From the NCBI GenBank assembly GCA_018969975.1, contig JAGWXI010000013.1, positions 1 through 44,798 of the forward strand: DNA of 44,798 bases, written 5' to 3'. The notes beneath the pieces are model-generated. The model saw only the letters and a program-made list of their open reading frames with translations, made no database searches and was not told the DNA's origin. The position numbers were made by a program, and so were the translations under genes. Below, one piece after another: positions 35,015 to 43,866 of the stretch. The DNA comes from Burkholderiales bacterium. GTDB taxonomy: Bacteria; Pseudomonadota; Gammaproteobacteria; Burkholderiales; Burkholderiaceae_C. Every line of letters starts with the position of its first letter. The stretch's first letter is position 1.

Positions 35015-35249
35015 ATTTTTCTGCCTTTCTCAAAGAGATTACATGTGGGCCTTGCGTTCGCTCTGTGTAAACCAATACAACCACTTCAGCCTGAAGAAGT
35101 CCAAAGCAAACCAAGCGTTCTTCGCCATAGTTTTGCCGTCTGTCCTCACGAGTGACCGTAAAATGGTCCCAGATTGCATCGCATCCAACGAAGTTTAGGC
35201 CGTGCTTCTTGAGGTTTAGTTTTCGCTTCGATTCGTTCCATGTAATCAT
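34968..35249 (-). CDS. brnT: BrnT-type ribonuclease toxin
   Basis: Type II toxin, RelE-like fold, RNase activity shown for Brucella BrnT. The 93-aa protein has the DUF497 pattern ITWNESKRKLNLKKHGLNFVG, a central EDRRQNYGEERLVCFGLL, VVLVYTER and HVISLRKAEKYEASYY near the C-terminus. It is the first gene of brnTA, with a palindrome overlapping a candidate promoter directly upstream. Confidence 0.88.
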   Translation of the reverse strand: MITWNESKRKLNLKKHGLNFVGCDAIWDHFTVTREDRRQNYGEERLVCFGLLQAEVVVLVYTERTQGPHVISLRKAEKYEASYYRQVAKENLG

Positions 35250-35253
35250 TTTA

Positions 35254-35280
35254 ATTGTACATACAAAATAATTGTGTCAA
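35254..35280 (-). promoter_or_regulatory. brnTA promoter with palindrome
   Basis: Minus-strand perfect TTGACA (35275-35280) and TACAAT (35254-35259) with a 15-bp spacer, shorter than ideal. The palindrome TTGTA-2 bp-TACAA (35255-35266) covers the -10 region and suits BrnA binding. The -10 ends 4 nt before the brnT ATG, so the mRNA may be leaderless. Confidence 0.45.
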
Positions 35281-35349
35281 TATGGGATTAAGTGTTCAAC
35301 GTAAGAGTCGCTGTCCTGCTGATTCGCTCAACACTCGAAAATACCCAAA

Positions 35350-36255
35350 CTACGCTTTGATCTGTATATCTAGAACATTCTCAAGCGTAAGTGAAAGTTC
35401 TTTCTCCAACGCCTGCGCACCGGGAACTGTGTTCTCGTACTCAATACGGCGAATGTGTGATAGGTCAAATGGAAACTTTATTTCTTTCTCAGAACGTTGG
35501 TAAAGCAAGATCGTTTCTTTACCAAGTGTGTGGGCTATACCAAGCTCATACATGACATTGGCATTGAGGTCTGTCAAGTCTGCTATGACTATTCTCGCTT
35601 CACATATTGATTTCCAAATATCTTGAATGATTGCTTGATTTGACTTGATGTCATCTGCTCTTTTACAAACAAGACCGAATTGGGAGTTTTCAACGGTTGG
35701 TTTTATCAACGTCTGATAAATTTTCGTTAGCAAATCAGTGAATGGCATAAGGACAAATGCAAGCCTTCTATCTATTTTGTACTGAGCAGGTCCAAAGATT
35801 GGGTTTATCTGAATGGTATTCATTTCTGCGTTAACTCTTTGAAATTCTGATTCGACATGGCTCTTAGCGATCGCCTCTAGCGCGAGCTTGCGTTGTGCTG
35901 TAGATTGGTCAAGTAAGACAACAGGAAAGCCGATGACAAAAGGATCGTCATATCCGAACTCCCATTTCGCCGCTGTAAATATTTCATCTGAAGGAAATTG
36001 TTGTTGACGAAAATCAAAAGTGATAGTCGAGGGCATGCCTGCTTGCTTCTGTGCTGCGACCCAAAGCGTTGCTTTATCAAGTATGACTATTAAGTTACAT
36101 GAAAGCATCGAGCGGACGATTGCATTTCTTAGCTTCCTTGAACGAACTTCTAAAACAGTGCATTCAATAAACTCGTCCAGTAGTAAGTTGGCCTTTTCTG
36201 TTAAATCGAATGGCAGATTACCTCCCTGTGTCCTAGCGTCGCTCTTATGAAACAT
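35350..36255 (-). CDS. protein with nucleoside-deoxyribosyltransferase/TIR-like C-terminal domain
   Basis: The 301-aa protein has an N-terminal part of about 160 residues that I do not recognise. Its C-terminal domain (about 165-275) has FVLMPF (167-172), CKRADD (197-202), VIADLTDLNANVMYELGIAH (223-242) and VPGAQALEKEL. This is the pattern of NDT-like and related TIR-like NAD- or nucleotide-cleaving domains, in which the Glu in the YELG motif (Glu237 here) is the catalytic residue. Several such proteins are linked to anti-phage defence; that role here is inference. The ATG has AGGGA about 8 nt upstream. It shares the accessory insertion with BrnTA and the orphan YefM. Confidence 0.75.
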   Translation of the reverse strand: MFHKSDARTQGGNLPFDLTEKANLLLDEFIECTVLEVRSRKLRNAIVRSMLSCNLIVILDKATLWVAAQKQAGMPSTITFDFRQQQFPSDEIFTAAKWEFGYDDPFVIGFPVVLLDQSTAQRKLALEAIAKSHVESEFQRVNAEMNTIQINPIFGPAQYKIDRRLAFVLMPFTDLLTKIYQTLIKPTVENSQFGLVCKRADDIKSNQAIIQDIWKSICEARIVIADLTDLNANVMYELGIAHTLGKETILLYQRSEKEIKFPFDLSHIRRIEYENTVPGAQALEKELSLTLENVLDIQIKA

Positions 36256-36336
36256 AGGAATTCCCTAATGCACACCGTGAAGTTGACAGATGAACAGCTT
36301 TTGGTACAACCCTACCTGATATCTTTTTTTCATTGC

Positions 36337-36957
36337 TCATAGCTTTGGTCTTTCCTGATCGACCCATAACCGCACAGACGCCCTCTCCCACTGGCGCGAA
36401 GCGAAGTTAACCAAGTGCTCTGGAACTACATCGCCGTTTAGCACCAAACGATTCAACATGATGGCCAAATCGACATCTGCGATGCACCACTCTTTCCCGC
36501 ATACATAGGGACCGCCATGCGACAGCAGCTCAGATGCTCCTGCAAATAATTTTTGCGCTGCACTTTGAGCTTTAGCAGAAAGTGGGATTGCAGAAGGCCC
36601 ATAAAACAACACCAAGGTAGATCGCTCAGAACGAATGGGCATGAAATCACTTCGTAACCACGCCTGAACTTGGCGGGCGCGGGCGCGATTTTTACTTTCT
36701 ACAGGGTACAACGCCTGTCCAGGATAGGTCTCGTCTAAATACTCAGTAATTGCCGACGACTCAGATAGGGAAAAGTCACCATCTACCAGTGCGGGTACTC
36801 GATGGGTAATCGACAGCTTAGCAAATAGAGGTGCGCTAGCCGCACCGCTTGCTAAGTCAAGAAGAATGGTTTTAAAAGGCAATTTCTTTTCGTATAGAGC
36901 CACAAAAACAGACATGGCGTAAGGTGAGACATAGTTTGAATCGACGTACAACTCCAT
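36337..36957 (-). CDS. yfcF: glutathione S-transferase, YfcF type
   Basis: A GST with the typical N-terminal thioredoxin fold and C-terminal helices. The 206-aa product from the ATG at 36957 follows E. coli YfcF closely: SPYAMSVFVALYEKKLPF, HRVPALVDGDFSLSESSAITEYLDE, RARARQVQAWLRSDFMPIRSERS, CIADVDLAIMLNRLVLNGD and RQWERASVRLWV. YfcF has GSH peroxidase/transferase activity and aids oxidative-stress resistance. AAGGA precedes the ATG. The frame extends upstream for 66 bp, which I reject. Upstream DNA is very AT-rich with a direct repeat. Confidence 0.88.
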   Translation of the reverse strand: MELYVDSNYVSPYAMSVFVALYEKKLPFKTILLDLASGAASAPLFAKLSITHRVPALVDGDFSLSESSAITEYLDETYPGQALYPVESKNRARARQVQAWLRSDFMPIRSERSTLVLFYGPSAIPLSAKAQSAAQKLFAGASELLSHGGPYVCGKEWCIADVDLAIMLNRLVLNGDVVPEHLVNFASRQWERASVRLWVDQERPKL

Positions 36958-37034
36958 CACAAATCCTTGAACAGTGGAAAGATAACTAAAGGAAAGCAAA
37001 CAACAGAACGCTGTTGCACACAAAAACGAAATAG

Positions 37035-37086
37035 TAACTTATTTGAATACTATTTATTAAAAATATTTACTTATATTAATACTATT
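37035..37086. repeat. direct repeat in an AT-rich region between yfcF and hisF
   Basis: Two 20-bp copies (37035-37054 and 37067-37086) match at 17 of 20 positions, share AATACTATT, and are 32 bp apart, about three helical turns. The intervening and flanking bases are almost all A/T. They sit 78-130 bp upstream of yfcF, a plausible activator or repressor site. Confidence 0.4.
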
Positions 37087-37145
37087 AAATAAATTTAATA
37101 ACAGGGTGGCTTCTTCGACATAACAAAAATGCTCTAACCTGTACC

Positions 37146-37946
37146 TCACACCCTAACCGCAATCCCCCGCTCCCGCATCCGCTCTTTCGCCTGCCCCACA
37201 GTGAACTCACCATAATGAAAAATGCTAGCAGCGAGCACCGCATCTGCCCCACCTATTTGAATCCCATCCGCCAAGTGGTCGAGGTTGCCCACCCCACCCG
37301 AAGCAATCACAGGTACGCTCACTGCGTCACTCACCGCACGCGTAAGTTCCAAATCAAATCCAGCCTTCGTACCATCGCGGTCCATGCTGGTGAGCAAAAT
37401 TTCTCCAGCACCGAACTCCGCCATTTGCACTGCCCATGCCACGGCATCAAGACCCACGTTTTGACGTCCGCCGTGGCTAAATACATCCCATCCTGGGCCC
37501 ATAGACACGCCGTTGTTACCGATACGTTGTTCGTCTTTCACGCTGCGACGCTTGGCATCAATAGCCACCACGATGCACTGGGCTCCGTATTTGGAAGAGG
37601 CGTCGCGAATGACTTGCGGATTGGCGATGGCCGCTGAATTGAAACTGGTTTTGTCGGCCCCCGCATTGAGAAGACGGCGTACATCCTCGACAGTTCGCAC
37701 ACCCCCACCCACCGTTAGCGGAATAAAAACTTGCGAAGCCACAGCCTCGATGATGTGCAAGATGACATCGCGCGCATCGCTGGTAGCAGTGATGTCCAGA
37801 AAAGTAAGTTCGTCGGCGCCTTGCTCGTTGTAGCGCGCTGCAATCTCAACGGGGTCACCGGCATCGCGCAACTCTACGAAGTTCACACCTTTGACAACGC
37901 GGCCTCCAGTGACATCCAAGCAAGGGATGATGCGCTTAGCCAGCAT
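37146..37946 (-). CDS. hisF: imidazole glycerol phosphate synthase, cyclase subunit
   Basis: HisF uses ammonia from HisH to form imidazole glycerol phosphate and AICAR. The 266-aa (beta/alpha)8 barrel has the start [20 protein letters not shown] (catalytic Asp in CLDV), [34 protein letters not shown] (catalytic Asp) and [12 protein letters not shown]. It ends the main his block. The mutarotase-like gene ends 3 bp upstream. Confidence 0.97.
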   Translation of the reverse strand: MLAKRIIPCLDVTGGRVVKGVNFVELRDAGDPVEIAARYNEQGADELTFLDITATSDARDVILHIIEAVASQVFIPLTVGGGVRTVEDVRRLLNAGADKTSFNSAAIANPQVIRDASSKYGAQCIVVAIDAKRRSVKDEQRIGNNGVSMGPGWDVFSHGGRQNVGLDAVAWAVQMAEFGAGEILLTSMDRDGTKAGFDLELTRAVSDAVSVPVIASGGVGNLDHLADGIQIGGADAVLAASIFHYGEFTVGQAKERMRERGIAVRV

Positions 37947-37949
37947 GAA

Positions 37950-38780
37950 CTAACTGACCACCCGTAAGCGCTGCCAACCTTCCCATTCTTCTTGCGGTTC
38001 GAGGTGCACGGTCTCAAATACTTGAGCAGCCTCAACGCAAAGCATGTGGGCAAATCCATCGTCGGGTAAGTCAGGCAGTTGCGCAGATTTCTCTGGGCCT
38101 GGGTTCCACACCACGGTGTGCGCCCAACTTGGGCTTTGTGCAATTTGCAACAGGCTGCTGCCATCTTGCAGGTGCAAGGCGTTATCGCCAGCGTAGTAAA
38201 CACGGTCAAATTCACCGTCAAAATGCAAACTCTCAGGCGCTATGGAATGCACATCCTCCACTGCGTCCCATTCGGGCAATCCTTCCAATCCGTGTAATTG
38301 GGTTAGGGCAATATCGTCCACCGCTAGATAGGTATGTAATGCGCCCGAGAATTGAAACATGTTTGCATCATTGTTGACAACACGCAAAGTGAGATTGAGT
38401 TGCCCTGGTTCAATTTCGACACGGAATTGGGCTTCAAAGTGGTATTCCCAGTGGACTAAGGTATGGGTTTGCGTGACACACGAAAAATCTTGGAAAGCAA
38501 TGTTGGGTGATTCAACGCGGTCTTGTGCTTCCCAATCCATGGTGCGTACAAAGCCATGCCGAGGCAGCGGGCCGCGCTGGTTAAATTGGGGAAAGCAAAT
38601 TGGCACGCCCCCACGAATGGGAGTGTGTCCGTCAAACTTGTTGTTAGGGCTGAGAAATAAACGCTCTCGGCCTTGCGAAACCCAGGACAACACCTGCGCT
38701 CCTTGAAGAGCAATCAAAACGCTGTCGCCACAAGCCAAGGTCAAACGGTAGCAGGGAAGATCACGAAAATACTCAACCAT
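37950..38780 (-). CDS. D-hexose-6-phosphate mutarotase-like protein (aldose 1-epimerase family)
   Basis: A beta-sandwich epimerase of the YeaD group. The 276-aa product from the ATG at 38780 has [41 protein letters not shown] (conserved RGG and FPQF), [15 protein letters not shown] (catalytic His) and [20 protein letters not shown] with the C-terminal MLCVEAAQV (conserved Glu). It sits between hisA and hisF, overlapping hisA by 8 bp, so it is embedded in the his operon. A role in histidine synthesis is not known. I prefer this start; an upstream ATG would add a basic tail. Confidence 0.88.
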   Translation of the reverse strand: MVEYFRDLPCYRLTLACGDSVLIALQGAQVLSWVSQGRERLFLSPNNKFDGHTPIRGGVPICFPQFNQRGPLPRHGFVRTMDWEAQDRVESPNIAFQDFSCVTQTHTLVHWEYHFEAQFRVEIEPGQLNLTLRVVNNDANMFQFSGALHTYLAVDDIALTQLHGLEGLPEWDAVEDVHSIAPESLHFDGEFDRVYYAGDNALHLQDGSSLLQIAQSPSWAHTVVWNPGPEKSAQLPDLPDDGFAHMLCVEAAQVFETVHLEPQEEWEGWQRLRVVS

Positions 38781-39513
38781 TGATCTCATCCGCGCGTGCT
38801 TGGGCTTTTTCAAAGTCGAGATCGCCGCTGTAAATAGCTCTTCCGCAAATCACGCCTTCGACACCCTCGTCTTCGACTTCGCAGAGTTTCTCGATATCGG
38901 CCATATTGGACAAACCGCCCGAGGCAATAACAGGAATGGTGAGCGCTTGCGCGAGTTTGACAGTAGCGTCGATGTTGATGCCGCTCAACATCCCGTCACG
39001 GCCAATGTCGGTGTAGATGATGGATTCCACCCCGTAGTCTTCAAATTTTTTGCCCAAGTCAATCACTTCATGACCGGTCAATTTGCTCCAACCGTCGGTA
39101 GCCACTTTGCCGTCTTTGGCATCTAAGCCGACGATGATGTGGCCACCAAAAGCCGAGCAAGCGTCTTGCAAAAAGCCAGGGCTCTTCACCGCTGCAGTGC
39201 CAATGATGACGTAACGCATCCCCGCGTCGATGTATTTTTCGATGGCGTCCAAATCGCGGATACCGCCACCAAGTTGCACCGGAATATCGTCACCCACGGC
39301 CCGCAAAATCGCTTTGATGGCCGCATTGTTTTGCGGCTTGCCCGCAAACGCGCCATTCAAATCCACCAAGTGCAAACGGCGTGCGCCTTTGGCAACCCAA
39401 TCGAGCGCCATTTGCGCAGGGTCTTCGCTGAAGGTGGTAGCCTGGTTCATGTCGCCTTGGATGAGGCGCACGCAATGTCCGTCTTTGAGGTCAATGGCTG
39501 GGATGAGAAGCAT
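38773..39513 (-). CDS. hisA: phosphoribosylformimino-AICAR ribotide isomerase
   Basis: HisA is the sugar isomerase of histidine synthesis, fourth step. The 246-aa barrel starts [20 protein letters not shown] (catalytic Asp in AIDLKDG), has [19 protein letters not shown] and the second catalytic Asp in [14 protein letters not shown], and ends [14 protein letters not shown] with [11 protein letters not shown]. Length is typical. Its stop overlaps the mutarotase start. Confidence 0.97.
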   Translation of the reverse strand: MLLIPAIDLKDGHCVRLIQGDMNQATTFSEDPAQMALDWVAKGARRLHLVDLNGAFAGKPQNNAAIKAILRAVGDDIPVQLGGGIRDLDAIEKYIDAGMRYVIIGTAAVKSPGFLQDACSAFGGHIIVGLDAKDGKVATDGWSKLTGHEVIDLGKKFEDYGVESIIYTDIGRDGMLSGINIDATVKLAQALTIPVIASGGLSNMADIEKLCEVEDEGVEGVICGRAIYSGDLDFEKAQARADEING

Positions 39514-39528
39514 GATGGCGGGTGGAGT

Positions 39529-40176
39529 TCAAGGGTTCCAGTGGATGAAATTGCGGTACAAGGCCAGGCCATGCGCCGCGCTCTTTTCGGGGTGAAATTG
39601 TGTCGCAAAAATGTTGTCCCGAGCAATGGCGCACGCAAAAAGTCCGCCATAGTCGGTTTCAGCGGCAATATGCGCTGCATTTTTAGGTTTGGCGTAGAAG
39701 CTATGCACAAAATAAAAGTAACTGTTGCTAGGCACCCCTTCCCATAAAGGATGGGGTTGGGTTGGAACCACCTGGTTCCAACCCATTTGTGGCACTTTGA
39801 AGCGACTGCCATCGGCTTGGGTTCTTCCTGCCAAATCGAATTTGATGACTTCACCAGAAATCAAACCTAAGCCTGGGGTATCGCCCTCGGCGCTGTGGTC
39901 TAGCAAGATCTGCATGCCTACGCAAACGCCAAACAGGGGTTTTTTAGCTGCTGCGTCCAACACCGCTTCGAGCAATCCAGAGGCCTTGAGTTCCGACATG
40001 CAATCGGGCATTGCGCCTTGTCCTGGCAACACCACGCGGTGGGCATCTCGCACCACCTGCGGGTTGGATGTGACGACCACCTCAGCTTGGTCCACCACGG
40101 ATGCCGCATGGATCACCGCTTGCGCCACCGAGCGCAAATTGCCCATGCCGTAATCAACCACCGCAATGGTGTTCAA
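39529..40176 (-). CDS. hisH: imidazole glycerol phosphate synthase, glutamine amidotransferase subunit
   Basis: HisH supplies ammonia from glutamine to HisF. The 215-aa class I amidotransferase has [14 protein letters not shown], oxyanion-hole PGQGA, nucleophile elbow [13 protein letters not shown] (Cys) and the catalytic His-Glu pair in [10 protein letters not shown]. The start overlaps the hisB stop by 4 bp. Confidence 0.97.
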   Translation of the reverse strand: MNTIAVVDYGMGNLRSVAQAVIHAASVVDQAEVVVTSNPQVVRDAHRVVLPGQGAMPDCMSELKASGLLEAVLDAAAKKPLFGVCVGMQILLDHSAEGDTPGLGLISGEVIKFDLAGRTQADGSRFKVPQMGWNQVVPTQPHPLWEGVPSNSYFYFVHSFYAKPKNAAHIAAETDYGGLFACAIARDNIFATQFHPEKSAAHGLALYRNFIHWNP

Positions 40177-40766
40177 AGAGATCCTTTGGTCGAAGGAATA
40201 ACGCCCGCCGAACGGGGGTCCGGTGTCAGCGCAGCACGCAAGGCGCGGGCAAAGGCTTTGAAAACCGTTTCGGCTTGGTGGTGTGCGTTTTCACCGCGCA
40301 AGTTGTCGATGTGCAAAGTGACCAAGGCGTGGTTCACAAAGCCTTGGAAAAACTCGTAGGCCAATTGGCTATCGAACTCTCCGATCATGCCGGCCTTGAA
40401 CGGCACATGCATCACCAAGCCAGGACGGCCTGAGAAGTCGACCACGACACGGCTTAAGGCTTCGTCCAAAGGCACATAGGCGTGACCATAACGGGTGATG
40501 CCTTTTTTATCGCCAATGGCTTTGGCCACGGCTTGGCCCAAGGTGATACCAACGTCTTCCACCGTGTGGTGTCCGTCGATGTGTAAATCGCCATCGGCTT
40601 GGATTTCCAGATCGATCAAACCATGGCGTGCGATCTGATCGAGCATGTGGTCAAAAAAGCCAATGCCGGTGGACAGTTTGGACACACCCGTGCCGTCCAG
40701 ATTGACCTTGACGGTAATTTGGGTCTCGGCCGTTTTACGGCTGACTTCGGCAATGCGAGCGGTCAT
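40173..40766 (-). CDS. hisB: imidazoleglycerol-phosphate dehydratase
   Basis: HisB removes water from imidazole glycerol phosphate, sixth step. The 197-aa monofunctional enzyme has the two metal-binding motifs typical of the family, [13 protein letters not shown] with [11 protein letters not shown] and the later [21 protein letters not shown]. It lacks the N-terminal histidinol-phosphate phosphatase domain of enteric HisB, so that activity must come from another gene outside the window. Confidence 0.97.
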   Translation of the reverse strand: MTARIAEVSRKTAETQITVKVNLDGTGVSKLSTGIGFFDHMLDQIARHGLIDLEIQADGDLHIDGHHTVEDVGITLGQAVAKAIGDKKGITRYGHAYVPLDEALSRVVVDFSGRPGLVMHVPFKAGMIGEFDSQLAYEFFQGFVNHALVTLHIDNLRGENAHHQAETVFKAFARALRAALTPDPRSAGVIPSTKGSL

Positions 40767-40784
40767 ATGGGGGCTTTCGACGTT

Positions 40785-41885
40785 TTATTTCAGTGCGACT
40801 GCTAATGCAGCAAGTAATTGTTGGTTTTCTTGTGGTGTACCAATGGTCAAACGCAAACAATTAGTCAGCAAAGGATGCATTTTAGAAACGTTTTTGACCA
40901 AGACTTTTTGCGCCTTGAGTGACTCAAACACACGGGTGGCTGTGTCTGGTCCACCCTCAAAACGCGCCAGCATCATATTGGCGTCGCTGGGGAAAGGAGT
41001 CACGCCTGGCATGGCTTGCAGGGCTTGGGTCAGGGCTGTGCGCTCATCGCAGACAGTTTTGGCTTGCGCAGCAAAAACATCGGCATGCTCTAGGGCGAAC
41101 AAGGCGCACTCGGCATTGAGGACGCTGACGTTGTAAGGTGGGCGCAGTTTGTCGACTTCATTTAACAATGCGATCGGCGCCAACATATAGCCCAAACGTG
41201 CGCCAGCCAAACCAAATTTAGAAAGTGTGCGCATGAGCAGCACATGCGAATTGCTTGCGGGATCGCGGCGAATTTCATCTAACCAACTCAAGCTAGAGAA
41301 CGGCTGATAGGCCTCGTCCATCACCACCAAACCACCATAGACGCTGACTTGGGCAATCAAACGGCGGATGACTTGGGTGTCCCACAAATTCGCTGTCGGG
41401 TTGTTGGGATAGGCGATGTAAACGATGGCGGGTTCGTGTTGCGCAATCGCAGCAGACATGGCGTGCTCGTCCAACGCAAAGTCTGCCGTCAAGGGCACGC
41501 CGACAAAAGGCAGGCCTTGTAACTTGGCGCTCATCGCATACATCACAAAACCGGGTTCTGGCGACAAAACTTTGGCGCTAGGCACGGCGCACACCATGGC
41601 CAACAGAGAAATCAACTCGTCAGAACCATTACCCAACATCAAGCCATAGCCTTGGGGTAAATCTACGTAACGCGACAAAGCCGCACGCAAATCGTCAATG
41701 CGCGATCCGGGGTAACGGTTAATCGCCAGTGCGCCTAAGCGTTGGCCTAATTCGGCTTGCAACTCTGGGCTTAAAGAAAACGGGTTTTCCATCGCATCGA
41801 GCTTGACCATGCCATCGGAATGTTGGATGGCATAAGCGTGCATCGATTGCACATCTTGGCGGATAAAACGCATAGGCGTGGTCAT
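40785..41885 (-). CDS. hisC: histidinol-phosphate aminotransferase
   Basis: A PLP-dependent class I/II aminotransferase. The 366-aa protein has [25 protein letters not shown] (Asn ligand), [10 protein letters not shown] (Asp partner of PLP) and [15 protein letters not shown] with the Schiff-base Lys, plus a C-terminal [14 protein letters not shown] Arg. Its start overlaps the hisD stop (4 bp). Another histidinol-P-type paralogue may exist elsewhere; this one is in the his operon. Confidence 0.95.
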   Translation of the reverse strand: MTTPMRFIRQDVQSMHAYAIQHSDGMVKLDAMENPFSLSPELQAELGQRLGALAINRYPGSRIDDLRAALSRYVDLPQGYGLMLGNGSDELISLLAMVCAVPSAKVLSPEPGFVMYAMSAKLQGLPFVGVPLTADFALDEHAMSAAIAQHEPAIVYIAYPNNPTANLWDTQVIRRLIAQVSVYGGLVVMDEAYQPFSSLSWLDEIRRDPASNSHVLLMRTLSKFGLAGARLGYMLAPIALLNEVDKLRPPYNVSVLNAECALFALEHADVFAAQAKTVCDERTALTQALQAMPGVTPFPSDANMMLARFEGGPDTATRVFESLKAQKVLVKNVSKMHPLLTNCLRLTIGTPQENQQLLAALAVALK

Positions 41886-43201
41886 GGTGCGTCTTTCTGC
41901 ATGCGCATTTCTGCTGCCATCGCGTGGGCTTGCAGGCCTTCGCCATGCGCCAGCACAGATGCAATTTGGCCGAGGGTTTGTGCGCCCTTGCTACTGACTT
42001 CAATCAGGCTGCTGCGTTTTTGAAAGTCATACACACCCAAAGGCGAACTGAAACGCGCGGTGCCGCTCGTTGGCAACACATGGTTGGGGCCTGCGCAATA
42101 GTCGCCCAAACTCTCGCTCGTATAGGCTCCTAAGAAAATCGCACCCGCATGGCGCAACAAAGGCTCCCAACGGTGCGGGTCTTGGCTAGACACTTCTAAA
42201 TGTTCAGGCGCAATGCGGTTGCTGATCTCGCAAGCCTCTTCCATGCTGCGGGTGTGGATCAACACGCCACGGCCATGGAGCGACTTGGCAATGATCTCGC
42301 GGCGCGGCATTTGGGGCAGAAGTTTTTCCATCGCCGCTTGCACTTCGGTGATGAAGCCAGCATCGGGGCAGAGCAACACGCTTTGCGCGAGTTCATCGTG
42401 TTCGGCTTGGCTGAACAAATCCATGGCCACCCAATCGGGGGGTGTTGTGCCATCGGCCAACACCAAAATTTCGCTAGGGCCGGCAATCATGTCGATGCCC
42501 ACCGTGCCAAACACGCGGCGCTTGGCGGCAGCAACATAAGCGTTGCCAGGGCCGGTGATTTTGTCAACGGCTGGAATGGTTTGCGTGCCGTAGGCCAAGG
42601 CGGCCACAGCTTGCGCGCCGCCGATGGTAAATGCGCGACTGACGCCTGCAACATAAGCTGCAGCCAACACCAATGCGTTTCTTTCGCTATGCGGCGTTGG
42701 CACGACCATGATGATGTCTTGCACGCCCGCCACATGCGCAGGAATGGCATTCATCAATACGCTGGAGGGGTAAGCGGCCTTGCCACCAGGCACATAAATA
42801 CCCACGCGGTCGAGTGGTGTAACTTTTTGTCCCAACAAAGTGCCGTCCGCATCGCGGTAGGTCCAACTCTCGCCACTGGCTTTTTTCTGTGCCTCGTGGT
42901 AGCTGCGCACACGCGCGGCTGCAGCTTCTAAGGCAGTGCGTTGCACAGCGGGCAGGCCGTCGAACGCGGTTTTGAGTTCGGCTTGGGTCAATTCCAAAGC
43001 AGCCATGCTGGTGGCTTTCAAGCCATCAAAGCGCTCGGTGTATTCCATGACGGCAGCGTCGCCACGTTGTTTTACATCCGCCAAGATGTCAGCTACGCGT
43101 TGCTCGATCGCCGCATCGGTATCGGCCGACCAATGCAAACGCGCTTTGAAGTCGGCTTCAAAGTTGGGGCTTGCAGTAGACAGTCGAAGCGGCTTGGGCA
43201 T
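41882..43201 (-). CDS. hisD: histidinol dehydrogenase
   Basis: HisD oxidises histidinol to histidine in two NAD-dependent steps. The 439-aa zinc enzyme has [52 protein letters not shown], the zinc/catalytic [10 protein letters not shown] and APEHLEV, and the C-terminal [17 protein letters not shown]. Length is normal. Confidence 0.97.
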   Translation of the reverse strand: MPKPLRLSTASPNFEADFKARLHWSADTDAAIEQRVADILADVKQRGDAAVMEYTERFDGLKATSMAALELTQAELKTAFDGLPAVQRTALEAAAARVRSYHEAQKKASGESWTYRDADGTLLGQKVTPLDRVGIYVPGGKAAYPSSVLMNAIPAHVAGVQDIIMVVPTPHSERNALVLAAAYVAGVSRAFTIGGAQAVAALAYGTQTIPAVDKITGPGNAYVAAAKRRVFGTVGIDMIAGPSEILVLADGTTPPDWVAMDLFSQAEHDELAQSVLLCPDAGFITEVQAAMEKLLPQMPRREIIAKSLHGRGVLIHTRSMEEACEISNRIAPEHLEVSSQDPHRWEPLLRHAGAIFLGAYTSESLGDYCAGPNHVLPTSGTARFSSPLGVYDFQKRSSLIEVSSKGAQTLGQIASVLAHGEGLQAHAMAAEMRMQKDAP

Positions 43202-43203
43202 AT

Positions 43204-43866
43204 TCAGGCCAGTGCCTTTGCAAAGGCGTCAATGATGGGGCGAATCTGCGCTTGCTTCATTTTGAGCGAGGCTTGATTCACCACCAAACGCGAGCTGATG
43301 TCCATGATGCGCTCTACCTCGACCAAGTGGTTGGCTTTGAGCGTATTGCCCGTCGAGACCAAGTCGACGATGGCATCGGCTAAGCCGGTTAAAGGCGCCA
43401 ATTCCATCGAACCGTACAACTTCACCATATCCACATGCACGCCTTTGCTGGCGAAGAAGTTGCGTGCAATCGTGGTGTATTTGGTGGCTACTTTTAATCG
43501 CGCGCCTTGCTTGACTTTGCCCACATAGTCAAAGTCTGCGCGCACAGCCACACTCATGCGGCATTTGGCGATTTTTAAATCGAGGGGTTGGTAGAGGCCG
43601 GTGCCACTTCCTGCCCAATCGCCACCGTGCTCAATCAAGGTATCGAGCCCAGTCACTCCTAAATCGGCACCACCGTATTGCACATAGGTGGGCACATCGG
43701 AGGCACGCACCAAGACCACGCGCAGAAGCGCCTGGTTGGTAGGCAAAATTAATTTGCGCGATGTTTCTGGGTCCTCGAGTACTTCAATGCCCGCTGCTTT
43801 CAAGAGCGGCAGGGTTTCGTCAAAGATGCGTCCTTTAGAGAGCGCCAAGGTCAAGGTGGCCGTCAT
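43204..43866 (-). CDS. hisG: ATP phosphoribosyltransferase, short form
   Basis: HisG couples ATP and PRPP, the first and feedback-controlled step. The 220-aa protein is the short form (HisGS), which lacks the C-terminal regulatory domain and needs HisZ as partner. Visible are [40 protein letters not shown] and the PRPP loop [15 protein letters not shown]. hisZ is not in the window. It overlaps the murA stop by 4 bp. Confidence 0.96.
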   Translation of the reverse strand: MTATLTLALSKGRIFDETLPLLKAAGIEVLEDPETSRKLILPTNQALLRVVLVRASDVPTYVQYGGADLGVTGLDTLIEHGGDWAGSGTGLYQPLDLKIAKCRMSVAVRADFDYVGKVKQGARLKVATKYTTIARNFFASKGVHVDMVKLYGSMELAPLTGLADAIVDLVSTGNTLKANHLVEVERIMDISSRLVVNQASLKMKQAQIRPIIDAFAKALA

